From positions 868,001 through 932,000 of the forward strand of contig NZ_VIVR01000001.1 in the NCBI RefSeq assembly GCF_007828955.1: 64,000 nt of DNA. The letters are read 5' to 3'. A program made the position numbers and the translations under genes. The notes beneath the pieces are model-generated. The model saw nothing but the letters and a program-made list of their open reading frames with translations. It was not told the origin of the DNA and ran no database searches. The stretch is from Kitasatospora atroaurantiaca. GTDB taxonomy: Bacteria > Actinomycetota > Actinomycetes > Streptomycetales > Streptomycetaceae. Shown in pieces: positions 9,879 through 16,938 of the stretch (position 1 is its first letter; every line of letters begins with the position of its first letter).

Positions 9879-9979
9879 GATCGCAGTCTGCCACACTCCT
9901 GCGGAGCACCCGGGTGGTGCAACTTGCCGAGCATGCAGTGCGGTTGGCGAAGCTGACGCTCCGCCACCACATCAACGGA

Positions 9980-10189
9980 TCAGCGGGCGTCGCTGGCCGT
10001 GGCAGCCGGAGAGCACGAGCCGGCGGTGGTGTCGTGGTGTCCGGCCAGCCAGAAACCGGTGAGCAGGCCTGCGACCGCGAGGACCTTGTGCCGGTTCCGC
10101 TTCCACCAGGACGGTGATCCGGCGGCCATGAAGCGCAGTTGGGTGTAGTCCGGGTGTTCGCTCGGGGGTGCGTCCTTGAACAGTCCCAT
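9980..10189 (-). CDS. Small single-span membrane protein, unknown function
   Basis: A 69-residue protein with a clear AGGAGGT ribosome site 10 nt before its ATG. It has a polar N terminus (MGLFKDAPPSEHPDYTQ), a basic stretch (WWKRNRHK) and one hydrophobic helix (VLAVAGLLTGFWLAG, about residues 36-50), ending in a short Cys/Ala/Ser-rich tail. I do not recognise a named family. The good ribosome site and high coding bias support expression. Confidence 0.65.
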   Translation of the reverse strand: MGLFKDAPPSEHPDYTQLRFMAAGSPSWWKRNRHKVLAVAGLLTGFWLAGHHDTTAGSCSPAATASDAR

Positions 10190-10278
10190 GTCGGGTGTAC
10201 CTCCTGTCCCGTCAGGAAGCTCATGACCATACGCCCCGTCATGTCATGATCGCAGGCATTTAATCCCGTTTCATTCCG

Positions 10279-12048
10279 CTAGGCCTGACGCGAGGACGGG
10301 CCGAGCAGGATCGCGACGTCCCCCTCCTCCGGGAGTGGCGTGCTGCCGTCGATCACCGGTACGAGCGTGCCGTCCTTGCGCACCCGGAAGAGGAGGTCGT
10401 GCCCCTCCGGAATCCCGTCCGGCAGGGGCCACGCCACGATGCGGGACCCGTCCGCGTAGCGGCGGGCCAGCGCCGGTCTGGTCAGGTCGGCACCGAACAG
10501 GACCTCGCCGCCCGTGTAGGGGGCCACCACCCCGTGGCTGTCGCCGGGCGGCCCGAGACGGTAGACCGGACCCTCGATGGTGCCCTGCAGAATCGTTGCG
10601 GCGAGCGCATTGAAGTCGTCCTCCTCGGTGAGCAGGAGCACGGCGGTGATCCCCTCCAGCTCCGCGCCCTGTCCCGTGGCCGCCGCCAGCAGCTCGCCCG
10701 GAGCCAGCTCGAGCCCCGACTCCCTGATCCGCTCGCGCTCCTGCTCCAGGCCGGCCCACATCAGCACGTCCAGACCGCCGGACCTGAGAACCCGGCCCAC
10801 GTCCACCACCCACCGGGCACCGCCGACCAGCAGCGGCAGCGAGCGGGCCTGGCGTCTGACGCCGAGTCGCCTGGCGGCGGGCACCGCCGTGAACCCGTAC
10901 AGGCTCACGGTGGCGACGATGACCATGAAGGTGGCCGGCAGGATCTTCGAGGCCCCGCCGATGCCCTTGGCGACGAGGCCGGACGAGAAGGTCGAAGCGG
11001 TTGCCGCGGCCACGATGCCGCGCGGCGCCATCCACCCGACGAAGCCGCGCTCGCCCCGGCTGAGGTCCGTACCGGCCGTGGACACCACCGCGACCAGGGG
11101 TCTGGCGACGAGCACCAGGACGGCGACCAGCCCGAGCGCCGGGAGCACCACGTGACGCAGGGACTGCGGCGTGATGGTGGCCGAGATGGAGATGAACAGC
11201 AGCCCCAGGATCAGCTGGACCAGCGTCTCGAAGAAGGGATCCCTCGTCGGGAGGTCGAATCCCGGCATGTTGGCAACGGCCATGCCCATGACCACTGCGG
11301 CGATCAGCCCCGTGTCGTCCCGGAGCACATCGCAGACGGCGGCCGCGCCGATCACGGTGGCGAGCTGCACCGCGGTGGCGAGCGATTCGGGGAGCCGGAG
11401 CCTGCTGAGCAGCAGCCACAGCACTGCGATCCCCACGGCGCCGCCGGCCAGGCCCACCGCGGCGCTCTCGAGGAACTGCGTGGCGCGACTGCCGATGTGT
11501 CCGGTGGTGCTGTTGCTCGCGATGACGGTGTGGAAGACCAGGGCCCCCAGAATGGCGCCGATCGGGTCGATCAGCGAACCCTCCCAGGTGAGGATGCGCT
11601 GCAGCCGCTCGACCGGCCGGACGAAGTTGAGCAGCGGGCCCACGACCGTGGGCCCGGAGACGACGAGGATCGTTCCGAGCATCACCGCCGCGCTGCGCGA
11701 CAGGTCGAGCAGCAGCCATGCGAAGAGGGTGGCGAACAGCCAGGTGATGACGACACCGAGCCACAGCAGTCTGACCACGACGCGTCGGGTGTGGCCCCTC
11801 AGGTGTTGGAGGTCGAGCCCGAGGCCGGCGTCGTAGAGGATCACCGCCACGGACAGCGAGACCAGCGGCGAGAAGGCCGGGCCCAGGAAGCGGTTGGGAT
11901 CGAGGTCGTCGGTCAGCGCGCCCCCGATGAACCCGACCGGCAGCAGAATCACGAGCGCCGGGACCCGCAGTCGGCTCGCCAGCACCTGGGAGCCGACCGC
12001 GAGCACGATGGTCAGGCCGAGCCCGATGAGGATCTGGTCAGTCGACAC
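10279..12048 (-). CDS. CPA1-type cation/proton antiporter with TrkA-like C-terminal domains
   Basis: A 589-residue protein. The GTG at 12048 has GGAGGGG about 8 nt upstream; the open frame continues upstream without homology. Residues about 1-390 form some 11-12 hydrophobic helices typical of NhaP/CPA1 exchangers (for example ILYDAGLGLDL, GSLIDPIGAILGALVF, GFVGWMAPRGIVAAATAS). The last 190 residues are soluble, with a Rossmann-like part and a TrkA-C-like end (DLLFRVRKDGTLVPVIDGSTPL), suggesting nucleotide or K+/H+ regulation. It lies 146 nt downstream of the SdpB-like gene on the same strand and could be cotranscribed with it or be independent. Ion specificity (Na+, K+) cannot be read from sequence. 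Confidence 0.88.
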   Translation of the reverse strand: MSTDQILIGLGLTIVLAVGSQVLASRLRVPALVILLPVGFIGGALTDDLDPNRFLGPAFSPLVSLSVAVILYDAGLGLDLQHLRGHTRRVVVRLLWLGVVITWLFATLFAWLLLDLSRSAAVMLGTILVVSGPTVVGPLLNFVRPVERLQRILTWEGSLIDPIGAILGALVFHTVIASNSTTGHIGSRATQFLESAAVGLAGGAVGIAVLWLLLSRLRLPESLATAVQLATVIGAAAVCDVLRDDTGLIAAVVMGMAVANMPGFDLPTRDPFFETLVQLILGLLFISISATITPQSLRHVVLPALGLVAVLVLVARPLVAVVSTAGTDLSRGERGFVGWMAPRGIVAAATASTFSSGLVAKGIGGASKILPATFMVIVATVSLYGFTAVPAARRLGVRRQARSLPLLVGGARWVVDVGRVLRSGGLDVLMWAGLEQERERIRESGLELAPGELLAAATGQGAELEGITAVLLLTEEDDFNALAATILQGTIEGPVYRLGPPGDSHGVVAPYTGGEVLFGADLTRPALARRYADGSRIVAWPLPDGIPEGHDLLFRVRKDGTLVPVIDGSTPLPEEGDVAILLGPSSRQA

Positions 12049-12076
12049 GGCCGTCCCCTCCAGTGGCCGGGAGCAA

Positions 12077-12096
12077 CACGATGAACACTCATCGTG
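12077..12096. repeat. 8-bp dyad between SdpB-like and antiporter genes
   Basis: Perfect inverted repeat CACGATGA-ACAC-TCATCGTG located about 30 nt upstream of the antiporter start. It may be an operator for the antiporter or a weak hairpin in a readthrough transcript. Confidence 0.4.
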
Positions 12097-12194
12097 ACTG
12101 TGCTGGCACCGACCTGGAGAGTCAAGCAGGACACGAGCTCGATGTCCTCGTCCGTTCCCCCTGGCCCGGCCACGTATTTCGCAGGCCCCGACCC

Positions 12195-13127
12195 CTACGC
12201 GGCGAGCACGGTACCCCGGCACGGTTCCGCGAGTGCGGGGGTGGGGGCGATGACGGCAGGGGTGGAGGCGATGACTGCGGATCCGATCATCACCAGGCCG
12301 AAGCTCCACAGCCCCATGGTCAGGATGATCATCCCGTGCAGCATGACATCCAGACCCAGTCCGACCTTTCGCCACTGGCCCGAGGAGAGGATGCACGCGG
12401 CGATGGCCAGTTCGACGACCAGAGCACCCCAGGTCATGCCGACCACGATCACGGGATTCTTGGACAGCTCCAGGAAGATCCCGTCCAGTGGCCGCGCGAC
12501 ACCGAACATGTTGTCCCGCAGGAAGTAGTACTCGGCCGTCCCGTTGGCCCAGTCGGACACTCCGAACTTGCTGATCGCCGTGTCGAGGTAGACGTAGGCG
12601 AGCTGCAGTCTGATCGCCCAGAAGGCGGCGAAGGAGACCGCGTGCCAGGTCGGAGAGCTGGGACGTTCCGCCTTGGTCCAGTGCCACTTGCGGCCGTCCG
12701 CGAGGGCGATCGGCACCATCAGCATCGACATGATCAGGCTGATCGACTCCCCGCCGTCGGGGACGGAGATGCTGCTCGCGATGGAGAAGACGGCCCAGGT
12801 CTGCGGGATGACGGTCCATCGCGGCCGGTACCCGCTGGCGGCCACCAGGAGGATGGCGACCAGCAGCCACCTGGCGTACTCACCACCGGACGACTGGTCC
12901 CCGACACAGAAGGCCGAGACGGCGCGTACCCCGTCGCACCGTGCTCCGTCGGTGATGCTCAGGACGGGAATGAGCAGCGCGTTCGACGGCGTCAGCAGGA
13001 CAACGGTCAGTTCGGCGAAGCAGATGATCGAGCGGCCGATGCCGAACCACCTGGTCCGGGCCGAGTACCGGCTGAGGTGGCGGTGCAGGCGAGTGGCCTG
13101 ATCGTCGACAATCGTGTCTAGGCGCAT
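12195..13127 (-). CDS. SdpB-like membrane protein (HTTM/DoxX-type), toxin maturation
   Basis: A 310-residue integral membrane protein with about six hydrophobic segments. The core RLQLAYVYLDTAISKFG followed by DWANGTAEYYFLRDNMFG matches the SdpB/HTTM family signature (R-L-Q ... W-x-N-G-T-A-x-Y-Y). In Bacillus subtilis, SdpA and SdpB are needed to convert pro-SdpC into the active SDP toxin. The ATG at 13127 overlaps the end of the SdpA-like gene by 10 nt, so the two are coupled. The C terminus ends with a Pro/Ala-rich tail. The family assignment is from motif recognition and synteny with an SdpA-like and an SdpC-like gene. Confidence 0.8.
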   Translation of the reverse strand: MRLDTIVDDQATRLHRHLSRYSARTRWFGIGRSIICFAELTVVLLTPSNALLIPVLSITDGARCDGVRAVSAFCVGDQSSGGEYARWLLVAILLVAASGYRPRWTVIPQTWAVFSIASSISVPDGGESISLIMSMLMVPIALADGRKWHWTKAERPSSPTWHAVSFAAFWAIRLQLAYVYLDTAISKFGVSDWANGTAEYYFLRDNMFGVARPLDGIFLELSKNPVIVVGMTWGALVVELAIAACILSSGQWRKVGLGLDVMLHGMIILTMGLWSFGLVMIGSAVIASTPAVIAPTPALAEPCRGTVLAA

Positions 13128-13687
13128 ATGACATCCAGGTGTGCGATTCGGACGACTCGCTTCTCGTATTTCACGAGATTGCGGTAGGACCAGGGGACGG
13201 TCTCCTCCTGGGTGATGTACGAGTCACCGCAGATCGTCCGGACCGGGCTGTGGTTCTCGACTTTCTGGGCCGTTCTTGCCGCCGCGTCGTCGAGGCAGCT
13301 GTCGAGCAGCCCCGCACAGTCCTCCCAACTCGTGACCCCGGCGTTCAGATAGGCGATCTCGGGACCCTGGGCCCGCTGGGTCCGGTCGAGGCCGAAAAGG
13401 TTCGACGGGTTTCCCTGGGGTGTCCGGAGCAGGTTATGAGCCACGCCTGCTTCACGGGAGTAGAAGCCGATCTGGGTGCCTTCCGGGTTCTTCGTGAAGA
13501 ACGCCCATACCTGCGGCGTCACGGTATTGAAGTACGCCCTGGCGCCTTTGGAATGACGGCTGCTCAGAGCATTGCTCGGAATGGTGTAGAAGAGCGACAT
13601 GGCGAGGTAGGAGAAGATCGTAAGACAGGCGACCGAGAACACGATCAGCTGTCGCCGCCGGACTCCCGGAGATGAACTGGTCGACAT
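13118..13687 (-). CDS. SdpA-like protein, toxin maturation
   Basis: A 189-residue protein with one N-terminal membrane helix (LIVFSVACLTIFSYLAMSLF, about residues 13-32) and an extracytoplasmic part. The segment PQVWAFFTKNPEG, followed by NLFGLDRTQRAQGPEIAYL, is the hallmark of the SdpA antimicrobial-peptide-system family. Several cysteines occur in the C-terminal half (DCAGLLDSC, ICGDS, VICA). The ATG at 13687 has GAGGG upstream; an alternative in-frame ATG at 13750 lacks homology. It follows the SdpC-like gene after a strong hairpin and overlaps the SdpB-like gene. Confidence 0.85.
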   Translation of the reverse strand: MSTSSSPGVRRRQLIVFSVACLTIFSYLAMSLFYTIPSNALSSRHSKGARAYFNTVTPQVWAFFTKNPEGTQIGFYSREAGVAHNLLRTPQGNPSNLFGLDRTQRAQGPEIAYLNAGVTSWEDCAGLLDSCLDDAAARTAQKVENHSPVRTICGDSYITQEETVPWSYRNLVKYEKRVVRIAHLDVICA

Positions 13688-13732
13688 TGAACAGGTTTCC
13701 CTCTGCCCTCGAAGGAGGGCGACAGAGCGGCC

Positions 13733-13777
13733 GACGGGCCGGCCTGCCACGCCGCGGACGGGGCAGGCCGGCCCGTC
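13733..13777 (-). terminator. Hairpin between the SdpC-like and SdpA-like genes
   Basis: Perfect 16-bp GC-rich inverted repeat (arms 13733-13748 and 13762-13777, 13-nt loop) starting about 30 nt after the stop of the SdpC-like gene. It probably acts as a partial terminator or RNA-stabilising hairpin, so that the toxin precursor mRNA is more abundant than the downstream maturation genes. Confidence 0.75.
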
Positions 13778-13805
13778 AGGAATTGATTCCCGAGGTTTGG
13801 CCGGG

Positions 13806-14489
13806 TCAGAGGGCGGCTGCGACCGCCGCCACCATGTCGTTCTGGTCGAGCTTGTTCGGCTGCTGCAGGTCGAACCCGTAGCTGGCCGCTGCGGGGACGA
13901 TCACGACGACCACCACGGCCTCCGCCCCCACCGCCACGTTCGTGCCGGCCGCCACATTGATTCCGGCCGCGACATTGGCGACCGTGACGATGTTCGCCTT
14001 CGTCCAGACCCAGCCGTTGGGTCGGACGATGGCGTTGCTGTTGAGCGTGTCGGGGTTGCTCTCCTGGGCGATGACCTGCTTGAGGTCGCCGTTCAGACGC
14101 TCCATGCCGGCCTGGACCAGGAACGGGTCCTTGGACTGGACGGGAACGGTCACCTTGGTCCGGAACGCCGGGTCGACCGAGTGGAGCTTGTTCATCAGGT
14201 AGTCCAGCTGCTCGCCGGTCACCGACGTGTCGCCGCGCCGGTCCCTGATCTGCTGAGCCAGCGCGGGGTGCGCCGCCGCAGCCTTGCCCTGCCCGAAGAC
14301 GAGGAAGCTGACGACATCACCGTCGGAGTACGCCCCGCCGCCGGCCGACGCCGACGAGACCGGAGCGACGGTGTCCCCCGAGGGAGCCTGCGCCGCAGCG
14401 GTCCCGGCAATTCCGACGATCATGGTGGCGGCGAGAGCCGAACCGACCAGCGCTCGGGTCCTGGAAATCTTCATGGAACCAACTTTCAT
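13806..14489 (-). CDS. SdpC-like secreted toxin precursor
   Basis: A 227-residue precursor from the ATG at 14489 (GGGAAAG 8 nt upstream; an ATG at 14474 is possible). Residues 1-33 form a Sec signal peptide (basic n-region, ALVGSALAATMIVGIAG core, cleavage near AQA). Residues 53-70 (AYSDGDVVSFLVFGQGKA) match the conserved SdpC-family FGQG motif. Near the C terminus (171-199) is an Asn/Val/Ala/Gly repeat (NVAAGINVAAGTNVAVG) followed by a run of valines; this occupies the place from which the 42-residue SDP peptide is cut in Bacillus. The protein has no cysteine, whereas Bacillus SDP contains a disulfide. It has its own sigma-70-like promoter. Confidence 0.82.
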   Translation of the reverse strand: MKVGSMKISRTRALVGSALAATMIVGIAGTAAAQAPSGDTVAPVSSASAGGGAYSDGDVVSFLVFGQGKAAAAHPALAQQIRDRRGDTSVTGEQLDYLMNKLHSVDPAFRTKVTVPVQSKDPFLVQAGMERLNGDLKQVIAQESNPDTLNSNAIVRPNGWVWTKANIVTVANVAAGINVAAGTNVAVGAEAVVVVVIVPAAASYGFDLQQPNKLDQNDMVAAVAAAL

Positions 14490-14678
14490 CTGACCGACTT
14501 TCCCGGCTGACGGCACGGAAAAGACGCCCGGATATTTCCGGGCGGTTTGAAAAAGCCATGAAAACGCCATGGAGAAGAACCGGGGCAATAGGAAACCGGC
14601 ATGGTCCGGCTGCTCTGCGCATCGCCGGAACCCGCATCAACCCCCGTTGGCCTCGTCCCCGTTCTCAAGGCGTTATCG

Positions 14679-14708
14679 ATAGTAGGCAGGGCGCCGCGCG
14701 AAGGTCAA
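14679..14708 (-). promoter_or_regulatory. Sigma-70-type promoter of the SdpC-like gene
   Basis: Minus strand: -35 TTGACC (14708-14703), 18-nt spacer, -10 TACTAT (14684-14679). This is close to the housekeeping HrdB consensus. It gives an untranslated leader of about 180 nt, which includes an 8-bp hairpin (14525-14544) close to the start codon. Confidence 0.65.
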
Positions 14709-14728
14709 CGCCCGCATCTCGAGTACGG

Positions 14729-14774
14729 AAAAGCGCCCCGGCGGGCTGACGTGATCAGCCGGCCGAGGCGCTTT
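14729..14774 (-). terminator. Terminator of the ABC transporter / small-protein transcript
   Basis: Long stem-loop with outer arms AAAGCGCC and GGCGCTTT and a further GC-rich inner stem, beginning 12 nt after the stop of the small unknown gene and just before the SdpC promoter. It separates the transporter operon from the toxin operon. Confidence 0.75.
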
Positions 14775-14786
14775 CGGGTGGTGCCG

Positions 14787-15089
14787 TCAAACGGTGGTGA
14801 TGCGGAAACTACTGCCGTTCCGAACGCCCAGAGTGGCCTTCAGGCGGGTTTCCGGGGCAGTGCCCGCCACGGAGAATTCCAGGCGCCCCTCGCCGAGGCG
14901 GGCGTTCCGCTGCCCGCGGTAACGGAAGTACACGCGGATCTGATGCGGCCCGGTGTCGACGGCAAGCTCTGTGGTGCCCCACGCCGCCGGGGTCTCCGCG
15001 CCGTCGATATCGACCAGCGGAGTGGTGAAAAGGCGGTGGAAGGGCAGGGCGATCAGAGAGGGCTGGATATCGATGACGAGTTTCTTCAT
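14787..15089 (-). CDS. Small unknown protein between ABC transporter and toxin genes
   Basis: A 100-residue protein beginning MKKLVIDIQP, with no signal peptide or membrane helix. The sequence alternates hydrophobic and polar residues (predicted beta strands, for example HQIRVYFRYRGQRNARLGEG), giving a compact beta-sandwich look. I do not recognise the family. It is the last gene of the ABC transporter transcript (26 nt after the permease stop) and lies directly before the SdpC-like operon, so a role in self-immunity or in controlling the transporter is an inference only. Confidence 0.6.
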   Translation of the reverse strand: MKKLVIDIQPSLIALPFHRLFTTPLVDIDGAETPAAWGTTELAVDTGPHQIRVYFRYRGQRNARLGEGRLEFSVAGTAPETRLKATLGVRNGSSFRITTV

Positions 15090-15115
15090 ATGTCCGACAC
15101 GTCCTTCTCGCGGGT

Positions 15116-15946
15116 TCAGGATCCGAGCACGGATTCGGGCCGGAAGCCGCGTGCGACGCCGACCAGGCTGGCCACGGCGATCAGCGCGGTGGCTCCGCCC
15201 GCGATGAGCAGCAGCCTGACGGCGCCGAGATCGACCGAGCCCAGCGCGAGCGCCAGCAGTGCGCCGAATCCCGGCAGCATGGCGACGATGTTCCCCAGGC
15301 CTCCCCCGCTTCCGGCCAGGCCGCTGCGGCCCGGCTGGGAGAGACGCGGGAAGAGCAGGTTGACCAGCAGGGCGAGACTGGCACCGGCCCATGCCGACAT
15401 CAGCGGCAACCCGAGGGCCAGCGCCCAGTACCCGGCGTCGAGCGTGAGACTGTCGTGGTGGACCAGTACCGAGGTCCCCACGGCGATGACGCCCAGACAG
15501 CTCATCACCGCCCACTGACCGGTGGTGATGACGACGGCGAAACCGAGCAGCCCGCCGGCAATTCCGCCCGGCGTGTACGGGGCTGCCAGCAGCGACTCCA
15601 GCGCGCCCTGCCCTGCCTCGGCGCCGACCACGTTCCGCACCGCCATCGCCGCGGCGGCCGTGCTGTACAGGGCCACCAGTCCGGGCATCAGCATGAGCAG
15701 CAGTCCGGCTGCGACCGAGTCGGTGCTCGCGCCGTAGCGAAGGCCGAAGGCCGCGCTGCTGTCCGCTCCGTTCATGGTGCTGTCGTCGGAGAGCATCGGC
15801 AGCACGACCACGACCGTCACCGTCAGGGTGAACGGGACGAAGATGGTGAGCAGGTAGCGCAGTTGCTCCCGCCGCATGCGCCAGAGCAGTGCCCACATGA
15901 GGACGCCGGCCCGCGGCGCACTCGACTTCTGATCACTCTGCGACAC
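15116..15946 (-). CDS. ABC transporter permease (ABC-2 type), Sdp locus
   Basis: A 276-residue membrane protein with six hydrophobic segments, the size and layout of ABC-2 permeases used for export or peptide resistance. The GTG start at 15946 overlaps the end of the ATPase gene by 14 nt, showing coupling. A loop segment (VVGAEAGQGALESLLAAPYTPGG) resembles the conserved cytoplasmic coupling region of NatB/ABC-2 permeases (E-x(n)-G-x-L-E-x-L-L-A-x-P). It is probably immunity or export for the adjacent SdpC-like toxin, by position. Confidence 0.85.
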   Translation of the reverse strand: MSQSDQKSSAPRAGVLMWALLWRMRREQLRYLLTIFVPFTLTVTVVVVLPMLSDDSTMNGADSSAAFGLRYGASTDSVAAGLLLMLMPGLVALYSTAAAAMAVRNVVGAEAGQGALESLLAAPYTPGGIAGGLLGFAVVITTGQWAVMSCLGVIAVGTSVLVHHDSLTLDAGYWALALGLPLMSAWAGASLALLVNLLFPRLSQPGRSGLAGSGGGLGNIVAMLPGFGALLALALGSVDLGAVRLLLIAGGATALIAVASLVGVARGFRPESVLGS

Positions 15947-16859
15947 TGTCGGCACCCTCACTCTGGAGCTGCTGGTAGACGTCCTCCAGCGGATTTCGGA
16001 CGGGCGCAACCTCGTGCACACCGATTCCGGAGCCGATCAGCCGGGCCACCAGGGACCGGGCCTCGCCCTCGTCGGACACCTCGATCACGACGTGACCGGT
16101 ACGCGACTGCTCCCACCGGTAGCCCAGCTCGGCGAGCGCCCCGGGTATGTCACCTGATCCGCGTAACTGCAGGCGGTACGCACTGCCCATCAGGGAGGCC
16201 CGCAGCGCTGCCGGTTCACCCCGGCCGACGATCCGGCCGCCATGGAGGACGGTCACATCGTCGGCGAGCCGGCTCGCATCGGCCAGGGCGTGCGTCGACG
16301 CGACGATGGTGTGTCCCGCATCGGCCAGCGCCCGCAGGTGGTCGGACAACTGCGCTGCCGTCCCCGGGTCGACACCGGACATCGGCTCGTCGAGGAGGAG
16401 GATCGGCGGCCTGTTGAGGAACGCCTTCGCCAGGCTGACCCGTTGGCTCTGCCCGCGGCTGAGGGTCTCCGTGCGCTGGTCGGCGAATCCCGTGAGACCG
16501 AGCAGACCGAGGACGTCGGCGATGCGTGCTTCCGCCGTCCCGGACGACATGCCGAGTACCCGGGCCCAGTACCGCAGGTTGTCCACGACGCTCAACCGGG
16601 GTGCCAGGGCGGAGCGATGGGTCGCCATACCGATGAGGGCCTTGGCATCCACGGCGGAGTGCGGATCCCTTCCGTCGATTCTGACGACTCCGCTCATCGG
16701 CGCCAGAATGCCGGCGAGCACTCGGAATGTGGTCGTCTTACCCGCGCCGTTGGGCCCGAGCAGGATATGGATCCCTGCGTCGTACTCGAGGTTGATATCG
16801 CGCACGACCAACTTACCCCGGTAACCGGCGCAGACATTCTCGACAGTCAGTTTGGCCAT
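15933..16859 (-). CDS. ABC transporter ATP-binding protein, Sdp locus
   Basis: A 308-residue ATPase. Walker A is GPNGAGKTT (about residues 34-42), the signature is LSRGQSQRV, and Walker B is ILLLDEPMSGVD. The 80-residue C-terminal extension is common in ATPases of ABC-2 resistance and export systems. It is the first gene of a transcript continuing into the permease and the small unknown gene. A short palindrome TGACG-N3-CGTCA lies about 30 nt upstream of the ATG and may be an operator. Confidence 0.93.
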   Translation of the reverse strand: MAKLTVENVCAGYRGKLVVRDINLEYDAGIHILLGPNGAGKTTTFRVLAGILAPMSGVVRIDGRDPHSAVDAKALIGMATHRSALAPRLSVVDNLRYWARVLGMSSGTAEARIADVLGLLGLTGFADQRTETLSRGQSQRVSLAKAFLNRPPILLLDEPMSGVDPGTAAQLSDHLRALADAGHTIVASTHALADASRLADDVTVLHGGRIVGRGEPAALRASLMGSAYRLQLRGSGDIPGALAELGYRWEQSRTGHVVIEVSDEGEARSLVARLIGSGIGVHEVAPVRNPLEDVYQQLQSEGADSVAE

Positions 16860-16905
16860 TGATCCAACGTAGCATCGCGGTCTTTGTGACGATACGTCAG
16901 GCTTG

Positions 16906-16938
16906 CTCGAACAGCCCGCCGCTCAAGGGCTGTTCGAG
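16906..16938. terminator. 12-bp inverted repeat between ABC ATPase and StrR-like genes
   Basis: Perfect arms CTCGAACAGCCC and GGGCTGTTCGAG with a 9-nt loop. The repeat overlaps the last codons and stop of the StrR-like gene and precedes the ABC operon, so it most likely ends the StrR-like transcript. Confidence 0.65.

Noticed and set aside
10279..12870. 863-codon minus frame suggesting an SdpB-antiporter fusion
   Set aside because: The upstream 274 codons are out of frame with the SdpB-like gene and lack homology; a GTG with a good ribosome site at 12048 is the antiporter start.
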